64,000 nucleotides of DNA from the NCBI GenBank assembly GCA_037367405.1, contig JAZKJV010010760.1:326001-390000 (forward strand). The letters run 5' to 3'. The DNA comes from Ottelia alismoides. Its lineage: Eukaryota; Streptophyta; Magnoliopsida; Alismatales; Hydrocharitaceae. Every line of letters begins with the position of its first letter. The stretch's first letter is position 1. Under the pieces are notes generated by a model that worked only from the letters and a program-made list of their open reading frames with translations, did no database searches and had not been told where the DNA came from. Both the position numbers and the translations under genes were made by a program. Below are positions 46,394 to 59,335 of the stretch, one piece after another.

Positions 46394-46790
46394 GATGGAC
46401 ATGATTTGACTACTTCCACTGATGAGTCTGTTCCTACTCACCCTGATTTAGATGAGACTGATAAGGCCAAATTTAATTTGATTGCTTTTATATGGGCATT
46501 TTGATAAAGATGATAATCCAGTAGAGGCTTGCCAGGCTAAAATTTATCCTACTTTTTCGGATAATGAATTTGAGCCTTTTTACTTTGATATTTGTGAGAC
46601 TTCTCATGCCGGACATAACCATACTACTTCCATTAATCGGTTTAGGCCTGCACAATCTGAAACTGATGAGGATACATTCTTGGTCGATCCTGATTAGTTC
46701 ATATCTAATGATAACCCCAATATTGACCTACACCTTCTTAGATCCATACCTCAGCGGTCCTGCAAGAAGGTTCGTTTTCGACCTTCTTGA
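46394..46790 (+). other. Element C linker remnant and RT-IN deletion junction
   Basis: Short frames (46482-46697) have no recognised domain. At about 46790 the sequence becomes the 3' region (ATCCTTTCATTTCACTCTTT matches 59195-59215 reversed). RT, RNase H and IN, about 2.8 kb in U5, are missing between. Confidence 0.6.
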
Positions 46791-48807
46791 CCTTTGTACA
46801 TCCACTCCTTTTGTATATCCTTTCATTTCACTCTTTCTTCTTCCGTTTTAGCATTCACCCCTTTTTCGTGTGTGTGTGTATGCTATACTTGGGATGTGCT
46901 TTATCCTAGGTATGGGGGGTGAATGATTTGTGTTGTTCATATTTGTCCCGTTCTTCACTCCTGTGGTTGCCTATACTTAAGGATACTTTATCCTAAGTAT
47001 GGGGGGGTGATGTTGTTCATATCATCTTTTTTTGTTTTTGAGTCTGTACATTCTCTGCATCAGTTTTACCCTTTTGTACAGTCTACTATACTTAGGATTA
47101 CTTGATCCTAAGTATATGGGGGATCACCAACTTCTCTTCTTTTTATCTTTTCTTTTAGTTATTGTAGCATAGGAGTATTTTTCACTTTTCTATACTTAGC
47201 ACGAGTTATGTCTTCCTTTGTCGCTCTCTGATCACTATGAGGACATAGTTCGAGCTAAGTATAGGGGGTGTCGTATATATTGTATATATACTTTAGACAT
47301 AACTGGTACTATTTAAGATAATTATTTTGGGGGATATGTATATAATTTTGTAAAATCCATGTGTGTAAAAAAACCAAAAAAACAAAACAAAAACACAAAC
47401 AAAAAAAACAAACAAAAAAACAAAAACAAAACAAAAAATTAAAAAATTAAAAAATTAAAAACAAAAATAAACAAAAAATTATTATATATACTTGTATATA
47501 TTTTACTAACCCTTTTTCCTTTTTGAAAAAAAACTACAAAACCAAAAATCTGTAAAAACTTGCACAATTAAAAAACCTTTCTTTTACATCTGCATTTTTC
47601 TCCAAAAATTCATAAAAAGTTCAAAATTAGAAAATTGTTTTTAAAAAATGTTCTTTTCACATGTGCATCATTTTTTTAAAAAAGAGTTTTTTTTGCATGT
47701 TCATATTTTATTGCATGTGCATTTTTCAGGATAGTATTGACATTTAAACTAGTGACTTAATTCTTTGAGTCCATAAGACTATGTTAACATGTCATCTTGG
47801 TTAGTCTAAGTAGAATACTTAACAACACACACATGCTTCTTTCAGACCGTGGCTTATCTTGGACAAGCACTCTACACGTAGCTCTTCATGGATGAGGCAG
47901 TGAGGAGGCAGAATCTTTTGGCTTGGGGTAGCATACGAGGGTAGTACATCTAGGAGGAACCTCTCGTCTTTCTCTAGGGGAGGAAGTGCATCTCAACCTG
48001 GTCTAGCGACGTTGAAGTCTAAAGACAAGATGCTATGGGGTTGCAATAATGCTTCAAAAGAGGGATAGTCTACTGGCTCAAGAGGAAAAACTCCTTATGT
48101 ACATGCTACACCTTGTATATACTTCCAGAAAAAAAGTATGGAAAAATGAAGAATCTCCAAAAGTGGATAGGCCTAATTGAAAAGTAAAATGCTTGTCAGA
48201 GTGTATATACAAGGATAAAAAAATGATTACAATAAGAGCTTCAAAGACAAATTTTTGTAAGCTTACAGCGGATGACTTGGCTACACTGGTCATGCATCCA
48301 AGGATAGGTAGCTACACTGGTTACCGTCCATTCTTTTTCTCCATCGCCTCTTCTTGAGCTGGTTGTACTAGAACATAGAAGGGAATATCTCCGCTCCTCG
48401 AGGAAAGAGTTGCAAGATCGGGGAAATATAGTTACCTTGTTGAGGGAGGTTGTTTCTTTGCTACTTTTGAGATGGGGAGCCATATCTCACTTACATCGTA
48501 CAAGTAAAGAGTCGTAGTCACAAGAATTTGTGTATGTAGACTTATTCTGATCTCACCGTTGAGGTGACCTGAATAGGGGTCCTATGGAACTTAGAGGTTG
48601 TTAGGTTTTAAATCCATCTCCCATTAAGGTTTCGACACACTAATAATCCAAAGGTCTGACAGAGCTCCATACAACAATTTTATGAAGATATGTTTAATAC
48701 TCAATATTATCCTAATTTCTTTATTTTTCCTTTCTTTTTTCTTTTATTCACTTATTCTTTCAAATTAGTGTTTGTTGAGGGACTAGCAAAGGTAAAGCAT
48801 AAGGGGA
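46790..48807 (+). mobile_element. Element C 3' non-coding region
   Basis: Hairpin array 46883-47270, then an A/C-rich low-complexity strip (47365-47480), AT-rich sequence, the conserved block (48265-48420, reversed relative to other copies) and the PPT at 48786-48807 (GCAAAGGTAAAGCATAAGGG then GA, next to TGATGAAT). No gene seen. Confidence 0.8.
46883..47270 (+). repeat. Hairpin array with G-tract arms (copy 3, plus strand)
   Basis: Hairpins at about 46883-46914, 46971-47000 and 47087-47115, and the large one at 47190-47264. Their 3' arms read GTATGGGGGGTGAATG, AGTATGGGGGGGTGATG, AGTATATGGGGGATC and AGTATAGGGGGTGTCG. The second resembles the PPT/LTR start of LTR A. Confidence 0.75.
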
Positions 48808-51800
48808 TGATGAATATGCGATTCATCATCTTTATTCTTTTATTTTAGCTTAAAATCCCTTATAAAACACCTGTACATAACACTAATTCCATATTCTTAC
48901 TAAATTGCATGTGTGTAAATATTGTACACTTCTTATCATTTTAACCTAAAATAAATAAGTAAAGAAAGAAATGAAAAATAAAGGAAATAAAATAAAAAAG
49001 GAAGATTGTATATATGTAATAGATACAGGCTGACCCGAACCCCAAGAGAAGGTCAAGACTTGACCTGATCGACCAGGAATAAAGTAGGGGGAGATAGGAT
49101 CCTTAATCAGAAAATCCAAAAAAAATTGTGTTGTGTATATTTGTATACTACACTATTTCATTTGTACCTGAATTGACCTCAAATCAAATAACTTTCAAAA
49201 CCAAAGTTGTAAATAAAAATGTGTTTAAATAATAAAAATAATTACACAATCAAATCATGTACAGAATAAAAGCAACCATACTTGGAAAAAGCAACTAAGC
49301 GATAATTGAAAAACCAATTCCGGTTCCATATGAACTCAAATTGATCCAAACTCACTTCAATTGTATTCTAAATTAAAATATCTTTAAAATAGCTGTGATT
49401 CAATAATTTTTGGAGTTATGGGTGAAAAGTTGATTTTCTGGGGTGGTTTGTGCAATTTTCCCATGAATTTCGTACATCTAAATATTTGTAAATATTTTTA
49501 CTAATTATTTAAAATAAAAATAAAAAAATATTTTTTTTAAAACAAAAAACTAGTTTGCTTATTTACCCATGTATATAATGACATATATGTATATAGCATA
49601 TGTATATAGTTAATTTTCTTAACTAACTACCACAAAAAATAAAAAAATTAACATTTATTTTTCAAATAAATAAAGTGACGAAAATACAAAAAAATTAGTT
49701 AATTTTTGTAAAAATCTATCTTGCTAATTTATCTCATTTCAATTTTTCTTATTTCTTATCTCTTATCCTCATCCAAAAATTTAAAAATTCAAATTTCATT
49801 CTATCTATTAATATGGCTCCTCGCCCCTCTTTTCAACTTTATCAATCTTTGGCGAGAGGAGCTCGATCTCCAAGAGTCTTCTTGTCGCAGATGGGTGCCT
49901 AGCCTCCGAGCCATCTGGTGACAACACGTCGGCCTTTGTCGATGTGATGAAGGTCTTTTCCACTCCTAAGATGAGATCCACATTTTTTCTCTTATTTTTT
50001 TATCCTAGATTAATTTTAGTTTTATTTTCGCTTCTTTATTTTGTTGTCAATTTTTTTATCTAGATCACAAAATCCATCACGATTTGATCCAACACCAACT
50101 CTATTTTTCAACTCATATCTCGATCTCTCGACGTTTGTTTCTACATCACATGATCTCTCACCTCCGACCACGCACGGTGGTCAGAGAGCTGGTTCCATCC
50201 GCCATCTTACGCGGAACCACATTCAGTCACATCTTCCGTTTGATTTTACGATCGAGTCATCATGCTTGCATCCTAAGTTGTTGATAAATAAAAAAATTAA
50301 ATTAAAAAAACAAAAAAATATTTGTTTTCTTTATCTCTAACATTTCTTTTGTAGGATCATCTAAAAAAATAAATTAAAAGAAAAAAAATAAAAAGGAAAA
50401 TTTTTTTTGCCATTTTGCTTTTTTAAAAAATAAATTAAAGTAAAAAACATTTTTATTTTCTATTTTTAATTTATCTATTTTAGATTTACAAAAAAAATAA
50501 AAATAAAAAAGATTTTTTATTACTGTTTACATATAAAAGAATAAAAAAACAAAAACAAAAATTTTTGCAGCGGCAGTGGCGACCAAGCCCCTCCACCGTG
50601 ATCACCCGCTCCTCCTGGACCTTCCAACGCAGCTCCGCTAGGCCTACCGCCTGACTCGCCAATGTGGCCTCCACCACCATCTCAGCCTGCGCATGAGTCG
50701 GCCCTTGCCGTGAACTCCACCGCACACGACATCCACCGACCTCCGCCCAGTCGGAAGCGCAACCCTCCCGCGGTGATATCCTGCAGATCCCCTCTACTTA
50801 GAGCGTTCTTCGGCGGTCCTGTGAACACCCAGCTCCTGTAGGAAATCTACCGCATGAAGCCACCGCACCCTCGCCGTGGAAGCCCACCAACCTCTGCCTC
50901 TCGCCCGCACAATCTTCGCCATAACGCTGTCGGGGCGTGCTCTCATCGCCAACACTCCTCCATGAGGCGCACCGTGCCCTTGCTATCGCGCGGTCACCAT
51001 GCGCAATCTTCGACCATGTGTCTCCACCATGCCAACGACTGCCTTGAGTGCTGCCCCTCGCATCTTTGGCTTTGGCGGTGGCGGTTCCCCATCGCCTTCC
51101 CCTTGGCTTTGAGATTGAAGGTCGAAGAAAACCCTAGAGGTTAAAAATATATATATTGGAAAAATTGCAGCTTCGCCCCTAGAAGTCTCCATAACTGCAT
51201 AATGCCCCCTGCCAACAAGTCACGTTTAGCTTACGTGTTTTTGGGTAAAATTACGAAAACTTCCCTCTATTTATTTCTAGTTATCATTTCATGCAAAAAC
51301 ATTGACTATTTGCATTCCAGTCCTTTTATTCCAGACTTTATATTCTTTCTTATATTTTTGGAATAAATAACATTTGTACTTAATAAATTCTGCAAAAATT
51401 CATGTTATCTCATGTTGGTTGATCTCTCTAGAGTAATTTTACATTGCATTTCGTCATCATTTCTTATTATTAAAAAATAAAAAATAGTGTCTTTTTCTCC
51501 TCCTGAAATTCACGAATTCATAAAAATTTGAATATTGCTCCAAAAATTCAAAAAAAAATTAGCGTAGTTGTATTTTATTGTCTTTAAATATTTATATAAA
51601 TTTCGTGCATTAACTATTTATAAAATCCCAAAAAATAAAAATACTAAAAATCTTATAAAAATAATAAAAAATTCTACAAAATCTAAAAATCGTGATTTCA
51701 ATTCCTATTTGTAGATATTTGCATATATTTTATCATAAAAATAATTTCCAGAGTTTTGGGCACTTAAATATTTTTAAGTTGCAAATCACTCCAGGTTGTG

Positions 51801-52401
51801 CATTGTTTCTCATTTTTGCCACAGTTTGATTTTTTAAGAAAAATACAAAAACATCTGAAAATTCTACAAAAACTTCTCAAAAACAATTCAAAATCTAAAA
51901 AAAACAAAAATAGTTTCTCTAGATATTTCTGAGCATTTTTTGATACAACTGAAAATACAAAAAGAGTTTAGTGTGCGCATTTTTTATCTTGTGCATATTG
52001 CCCTTTATTTGAAAATTTAAAAAAATCGAAAAATTAAAATCACTAAAAATTTGAAAATCAGAAAAAAATAGAAATAAAAAATACAAAATATAAAAATTTA
52101 TAAATAAAAAATCCACAAAAAACAAGGATAGTTTGCCTTTGAGATTTATGCTTTTTCTATTAATTGATTTTTCGTCGATTATTTGAATAACCATCGGGAA
52201 TTGTAGCCTCCCTAAGTTCAATCATGTCTGCTATACAGGTAAATAAGTAGCAAAAACATTTCTCTTGCTCCACATTATTTATGTAATCATTTTGCAGTGA
52301 GTGAAGAAAAAAATTGTTTGTCTGCCACGAGATTTTTGGGGACAACAACAACTTTATCATATCATTAATAAATATCAATCCTCAAAGAGCCCGTGCCAAT
52401 A
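48808..52401 (+). repeat. Element C 3' LTR (3594 bp)
   Basis: It starts TGATGAATATGCGATTCATC and ends CCGTGCCAATA (terminal CA mutated to TA), followed by GTAAG. Palindrome at 49051-49065, TATA-like at 49805-49816, GC-rich block at 50570-51110. Confidence 0.88.
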
Positions 52402-52406
52402 GTAAG

Positions 52407-52672
52407 TATACAAATATTTACAACACACATTTTTTTGGATTTTCTGATTAAGGACCCTATCCCCCCTACTTTATCCTCGTCGATCAGGTCAAGTCTTGAT
52501 CTTCTCTCGGGGTTCGGGTCAGCATGTAACTATTACATATATAAAGTCTTTTTTTTCTTTTCTTTATTTTTTACTATTTATTTATTTATTTATTTTAGGT
52601 TAAAATAGTAATAAATGTACAATATTTACACATAGATGCAAGTTAGTAAGAATACAGAGTTACTATTATATA
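52407..52672 (-). repeat. LTR D, piece 3 (near LTR start), truncated
   Basis: This continues LTR D after element C (TATACAAATATTTACAACAC, compare 57033-57052). It ends at ATTATATACAG (52672), where LTR E runs on for about 75 bp more to TGATGAAT; the LTR start, PPT and about 200 bp of 3' region are deleted. Confidence 0.75.
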
Positions 52673-54173
52673 CAGCCTCTAAGTTCCACAAGACTCCTAT
52701 TCAGGTCTCCTCAACAGTCAGATCAGAACAAGTCTACATATACAAATTCTTATGACTATAAATCTTTACTTGTACAGTGTAAGTGAAATATAGCTCCCCA
52801 TCTCAAAAGCAGCAAAGAAACAACCTCCCTCAACAAGGTAACTCTAGTCCCCCGATATAACAACTCTTTCCTCGAGGAGCGGAGATATTCCCTTCTAAGT
52901 TCAAGTACAACCAACTCAAGAAGAGGAGATGGAGAAAATAATGGACGATAACTAGTGTAGCTACTTATCCTTGGATGCATGGCCAGTGTAGCCAAGTCAT
53001 CCATCTGCAAGCTAGTAAAAATTTGACTTTAAAGCTATTACTTTATTTTTTCTTTATCCTTGTATATAAACTCCAACAAGCATTTTACTTTTCAATCAGA
53101 CCTGTCCACTTTTGGAGATTCTGCATTTTTTCTCTTCTTTTTTTTAAATATATACAAGGTGTAACATGTACATAAGGAGTTTTTCCTCTCGAGCTAGTTG
53201 ACTATCCCTCTTTTGAAGCATTATTGCAACCCCACAACATCCGTATTTAGACCTCAATGCTACTAGATCAGGTTGAGATGCACAACCTCCCTAAAGGAAG
53301 ATGAGAGGTTCCACCTAGAAGTACTACCCTCATATGCTACTCCAAGCCAAAAGATTCTGCCTCCTCACTACCTCCTCCATGAAGAGCTACTTGTAGAGTG
53401 CTTGTCCAAGACAAGCCACAGTCTGAAAGAATCATGTGTGTATTGTTAAATATTCTACTTAGACTAATGAAGATGACATATGAACATAGTCTTATGGACT
53501 CAAAGAATTAAGTCACTAGGACCTGAAACGTCTTAACTCCAGTTTTTATCAGGTTCCTCTGAAATTAAGTGGATTAAGGCCCAACTAAGCTCCATTCTTC
53601 AACTTTATTCCAGACTTAGTTTAAATGTCAATACTTTCTTGAAAAATGCACATGCAAATGCAAGAAATATGTACAATGCAAAAAGAAAGCAATTTTTTTG
53701 AAAAAAATTTCTAATTTTGAACTTTTTAGGGTTTTTGGAAAAGAAAGGAAAAATGATGCACATGTGATTTGTTTAATTATGCAACTTTTTATAGATTTTT
53801 GGTTTTGTAGTTTTTTTTCAAAAAGGAAAAAAGGGCTGGTAAAATATATACAAGTATATACAAGGATTTTTTTGTTTCTTTCTTTTTTTATTTTTTTTTG
53901 TTTTTGTTAGTTTTTGTTTTTTTTGTTTTTTGTTTTTTTTGTTTTAGTTTTTTTTGATAGGTGATCAAAGTCTATACACACACGTGGATTTTACGAATGT
54001 ACATATCCCAAAAATAATCACTAAAAGTACAAGTTATGTCAAAATTATATACACAATATATATATAACACCCCCTATACTTAGATCGAACTATGTCCTCA
54101 TAGTGATCAGAGAGCGGTAAAGGAATACATAACTTGTGCTAAGTATAGAAAAGTGAAAAGACTCCTATGCTAT
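52673..54173 (-). mobile_element. U4: remnant 3' region between LTR D and LTR E
   Basis: 1.5 kb homologous to 57560-58875, with the conserved block (52866-53010), a T-rich low-complexity strip (53860-53955) and one large hairpin (54072-54150). It then meets LTR E directly, so everything from PBS to integrase is gone. No gene seen. Confidence 0.75.
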
Positions 54174-57100
54174 TATTGACACAGGATTTTTGAGGATTGA
54201 TAATTATTAACGGATACGAAGTCGTCATTATCCCGAAAATTCCTGGATCAAACAAAAACCATTTTTATTTTCTTCTCAATCCACAAAATAATTACAAAGA
54301 ATAATGTGGAGCGATAGAAATGTTTTACTACTTATTTACCTGTATAGAGAACATGATCAAACTTAGGGAGGCTACAATTCTCGAGGGTTATTCAATTAAT
54401 CAAAATCAATTAAAAGAAAAAGCAGGAATCTCAATAGCAAACTATCCTTGGTTTTTGTGGAAAATTTCTCTTTTTAATTTTTTCAAATTTTTTGTAGTTC
54501 AATTTTTTTATTTTCTGATTTTCAAATTTTTAATGATTTTGATTTTTTGCAATTTTTTATTTTAAAAAATAAGGAATAATATGCACAAGGGACGAAATAT
54601 GCACACCACACTCTTTTTGTATTTTTCTAAATAGTTAGAAATGCTCAAAAAATCCAGAGGTTTTTTTGGGTTTTAAAGGATTTGAAATGTTTTTGGAAAT
54701 TTTTGTAGAATTTTCAGATGTTTTGTATTTTTCTAAAAGTCAAATAGTAGCAAAAATGCTAAACAATGCATAGCCTGGAGTAAATTTGCAACTTAAAAAT
54801 CTTTTAATGCCAAAAAACTCTTGGGAATTATTTGTATGATAAACTAAAGACAAATATCTACAAACAGAAAGTAAAATGACAATTTTTGGATTTTTTTGTA
54901 GAATTTTCTGTGATTTTTCTAAGATTTTTAATATTTTTCCATTTTTTGGGTTTTGAAAAGAATTAATGGATAGAAATTAGACAAGAATCGAAAGGAAATG
55001 AAAAGAAATTAATCTATTTTTTTGGAATTTTTAGAGCAATATTCAATTTTTTATGAAATTTTGAATTTCAGGAAGGGAAAATGATATTGTTTTTTATTTT
55101 TTAAGAATAACAAATGAGAATAAAATGCAATGAAATTCATATACAATGAAGAAGAGAACAACAGGAATATTCACAAATTTTCATGCAGGTGCACGACTGG
55201 GATGACAGGTCACGGTTGAGGTGGTCCAAGCAGATGAGGCAGCGGTAGGGGCACTATGTGGTGTGCTGGAGATGAGTGAACTGGGGATTCATACAGGCGC
55301 GCGGCTAGGATGACAGGTCACGGTTGACGACGGTCTTGTGATGGTGGAGGTCGCGAGGCAGAGGAGGGGCTCGCAGGTTGTCGGAGGGGTTTGGCGGATG
55401 AGATGGCAAAAAGACTCCTGATGAGTGGCGAGGATAGGGGCTGTGGTGGAGGTGCTGACCGTGGAGGTTGCGAGGCAAAGGATGGAGGCTTGTGGTGCTT
55501 CCAAGCGGTGGCCTTCCTCCGCAGTTGGCCGCGATGGGTGGTGAAGGCACTGCTCCAGGCGATCGGTGGCTTCGGTTGAGATGGGTGGCGGTGGTAGGCA
55601 ATCTGTCGGCGCACAGGAGGGCGGTGGTGGGCGTTGCACGTGGATCGGCAGGTAGAGGGCAACGGTCGGTACTCGTGCATCCGTGGAGGGTCTGTGGCCC
55701 GATTTGTTTTGTTTTTTTTATTATTGCAAAACTCGAAAACGTAAAAATAAAAAATGTTTTATTATTATTTTATTGGAAAATAGAATGACATAATTTTTTT
55801 CTTATTTATTTATTTAACTTAGATGATCATTCAAAATAAATGTTAGAAGAAAAGAAACAAAAAGAAAACTATCTTTTTGTTATATATATTTATTATTTAT
55901 AAAAAAATGAGGATGTGAGCACAACGGCTCAGTCCCAAAATGAAAACGGAATGCGTAAATGGGGATCTAGTGAAAAATGAGGAATGGATCCGAGTCTATG
56001 GCCACTGTACCCGATCAGAGTTGGAAGATTGCGCGAGGTAGAATAAGAACGCAGATAGATCGAGATGTGAGATGAAAAAATTGAGAGTGGTGGTGAATCA
56101 AGTTGTGATGGATTCTAAGATCAAGAAAAAATGATGATGAAATTAAAGACAAAAAAATAAACTAAGATTAACCTAAATGAAAAATAAGAAAAAGATGATG
56201 GATCTCACCTTCGGAGTGGAAAAAACCTTTATCACCTCGATGAAGACCGACTCGCTGTCACCGGATGGATCATAAGCTAGGTACCCTTCTGCGATAAGAA
56301 GACTCTCAATGATCGGGCTCCTCACACCAATGATTGATCAAGTTGAAATGAGGAAGAAGGAGCCATGTAAATAAAAAAGATAAGAATTCAAAATTTAAAA
56401 ATTTGAGATGAGATAAAGAGATAAGGATAAAATTGAAATGGGATAGAGATAAGAAAAAGATAAATGTTAAAATTATTTACAAAAATTACTTTTTTATATT
56501 TTCATCACTTAATTAAATTGAATAAAAATGTTATTTTTTGTGGTTATTTAAGAAGAACAACTATATACATAAATTATATACATATGGTACATTATATACA
56601 TAATTAAATAAGGAATTAGTTTTTTTGTTTTAAAATTTTTATTTTTTTATTTTTGTTTTAAATAATTAGTAAAAAATATTTACAAATACAATATGTACAA
56701 ATAAATGGTAAAATTGCACAAACCACCCCGAAAAATCGACCTTTCAACTATAACTCCAAAAATTATGAAATCTTAGCTATTTTAAAGATAATTTAATTTA
56801 GAATTCAATAAAAGTGAGTTGGTTCAATTTGAGTCCATATGGAGCCGTAATTGATATTTCAAATACCGCTTAGTGGCTTTTTCCAAGTACGATTGCTTTT
56901 ATTTTGTACATGATTTTATTTTGCAAACTCTTTTATTAATGAGGAAACATCTTTATTTACAACTTTTTGTTTTGAAAATTATTTTATTTGAGGTCAATTC
57001 ATGCACAATTAAAATAGTGTAGTATACAAATATACACAAAATACATTTTTTTGATTAAGGACCCTATCACGCCCTACTTTATTCCTGGTCAATCAGGTCA

Positions 57101-57346
57101 AGTCTTAACCTTCTCTCGAGGTTCGGGTAAGCCTGTATCTATTACATATATACAATCTTCTATTTTTTTATTTTCTTTATTTTTCTTTTATTTATTTATT
57201 TTTTAGGTTAAAATGGTAATACGTGTACAATATTTACATACACATGCTAGTTAGTAAGAATATGGAGTTAGTATTATATACATGTGTTTTATAAGGGATT
57301 TTAAGCTAAAAGAAATGAATAAAGATGATGAAATGTAGATTCATCA
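54174..57346 (-). repeat. LTR E (3173 bp), subfamily 2, 3' LTR of U5
   Basis: On the minus strand it starts TGATGAATCTACATTTCATC (57346) and ends at TGTCAATA (54174). The PPT lies on its right; there is no PBS on its left. GC-rich block 55190-55700 has long overlapping frames on both strands, not conserved. Palindrome at 57096-57110. AT-rich elsewhere. Confidence 0.82.
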
Positions 57347-57377
57347 TCCTCCTTTGCTTTACCTTTTCTAGTCCCTT
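57347..57377 (-). other. Polypurine tract of U5
   Basis: The minus strand reads AGAAAAGGTAAAGCAAAGGA then GGA, next to TGATGAATC. Confidence 0.75.
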
Positions 57378-58769
57378 AACAAACACTTATTTGAAAGAAT
57401 AAGTGAAAAAAAAAGAAAAAGAAAGGAAAAGAAAGGAAAAATAAAGAAATTAGGACAACATTGTGTATTAAACTTATCTTCATAAAATTGTAGTATGGAG
57501 CTCTGTCAAACCTTTGGATTATTTGTGTGGAGGAACTTTAATGGGAAATGGATTTAAAACCTAACATCCTCCAAGCTCCACAAGACTCCTATTCAGGTCT
57601 CCTATACAAAAATTCTTATGAATATGAATCTTTACTTGTACGGTGTAAGTGAAGTATAGCTCCCCATCTCAAAAGTAGCAAAGAAACAACCTCCCTCAAC
57701 TAGGTAACTCTAGTTCCCTAGTCTAGCAACTCTTTACTTGAAGAGCGGAGATATTCCCTTCTAAGTTCATGTACAACCAGCTCAAGAAGAGGGGATGGAG
57801 AAAAGAATGGACGGTTACCAGTGTAGCTACCTATCCTTGGATGCATGACCAGTGTAGCCAAGTCATCCAGTTGCAAGCTTACAAATATTTGACTTCGAAG
57901 CTCTTATTAATTTCCTTTTTTATCCTTGTATATACACTCAAGTGGGAATTTTACTTTTCAATCAAGCTGTCCACTTTTGGAGATTCTGCATTTTTTCCTT
58001 TTTTTTTGAAAATATATACAAGATGCAGCATGTACATAAGAAGTTTTCCTTCTTGAGCTAATAGACTATCCCTCTTTTGAAGCATTATTGCAACCCCACA
58101 ACATCTTGTCTTTACACCTCAACATCGCTAGACCAAGTTGAGATGCACTTCCCTCCCTAAAGGAAGACGAGTGGTTTCTCCTAGATGTACTACCCTCATA
58201 TACTACTCCAAGCCAAAAGATTCTGCCTCCTCATAACCTCCTCCATGAAGAGCTACGTGTAGAGTGCTTGTCCAAGATAAGCCATGGTTTGAAAGAATCG
58301 TGCGTGTGTTGTTAAATATTCTACTAAGACTAATCAAGATGACATGTGAACATAGTCTTATGGACTCAAAGAATTAAGTCACTAGGACCTGAAAAGTCTT
58401 AACTCCAATTCTTATAAGGTTCCTCTGAAATTAAGTGGATTAAGGCCCAACTAAGCTCCATTCTTCAATTTTATTCTAGACTTAGTTTAAATGTTAATAC
58501 TATCCTGAAAAATTCACATGCAAATGCAAGAAATATGCACAATGCAAAAAGAAAGCAAATTTTTTTTTGAAACAATTTTTTGATTTTGAACCTTTTATGG
58601 ATTTTTGGAAAAGTAAGGAAAAATGATGCACATGTGAAAAGTGATTTTTTTGAAAGGTGATCAAAGTCTATATACATACACATGGATTTTATGAATTTAT
58701 ATACATATCCCCGAAAATAAACATATTTAAAATTACAAGTTATGTCTAAAGTATATATAGAATATATAC

Positions 58770-59150
58770 GACACCACCCTATACTTAGCTTGAACTATGT
58801 CCTCATAGTGATCAGAGATCGGCAAAGGAAGACATAATTCGTGCTAAGTATAGAAAAGTGAAAAGACTCCTATGATACAACGACTCAAAGAGAAAAAGAA
58901 TAGAAGTCGATGATCCCCCTATACTTAGGATCAAGTAATCTTATGTATAGAACACTGTACAAAAGTGGAAAACTGATGCAGAGAATGTACGGACTCAAAA
59001 CTAAAAAGATGATATGAACAACATCACCCCTATACTTAGGTTAGAGTATCCCTAAGTATAGGCAACAACAACAGTGATGAATAGGACGAATATGAACAAC
59101 ACAACTCATTCACCCCCCATACTTACGATGAAGCACATCCTAAGTATATC
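58770..59150 (-). repeat. Hairpin array with G-tract arms (copy 4)
   Basis: Hairpins at about 58777-58856 (large; inner ATGTC/GACAT), 58917-58950, 59030-59061 and 59126-59149. Each starts CCCCTATACTTAG- or CCCCATACTTA-like on the plus strand. Some arms carry substitutions. Confidence 0.75.
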
Positions 59151-59335
59151 ATATACACACACACGGAAAATGGGTGAACGATAAAACAGAAGAAGAAAGA
59201 GTGAAACGAAAGGATATACAAGAAGAGTGGACGCTCATGTATCAGACGCAGAAGATGGAATCAAAAGATCACCGTCTGATACCACAGATACCAAATCAAC
59301 GGCGGACAATAATGTATCATGATCTAGATATGACT

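Larger units (their letters stand above)
40246..52401 (+). mobile_element. Element C: plus-strand, pol-deleted Athila-like element (12,156 bp)
   Basis: The 5' LTR (40246-43671) and 3' LTR (48808-52401) are in the same orientation, with the duplication GTAAG at 40241-40245 and 52402-52406. PBS and PPT are present. The internal region holds leader, a short MADW frame, a Gag-Pol linker, a dead protease and the 3' region; RT, RNase H and IN are deleted. Its LTRs are visibly diverged (substitutions plus a gap of about 150 bp), so it is much older than the copia element. It lies inside LTR D. Confidence 0.9.
57347..59335 (-). mobile_element. U5 3' non-coding region
   Basis: The most complete copy of the 3' region: conserved block 57720-57870, AT-rich middle, hairpin array 58770-59150, then about 180 bp to the end of integrase. 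At 58180-58220 it shows the empty site of the solo LTR. Confidence 0.8.

Noticed and set aside
47365..47480. Possible poly(A) tail of a LINE or retrogene
   Set aside because: An A/C-rich low-complexity strip; a reverse-complement counterpart occurs at the same place in U4 (53860-53955), so it belongs to the 3' region of the family.
55289..55788. Frames of 98-120 codons in LTR E
   Set aside because: Same reason: composition-driven frames in the GC-rich block, on both strands.
57347..59335. Env-like third ORF, as in some Athila elements
   Set aside because: No frame of useful length or membrane-protein character exists between integrase and the 3' LTR in any of the five copies.
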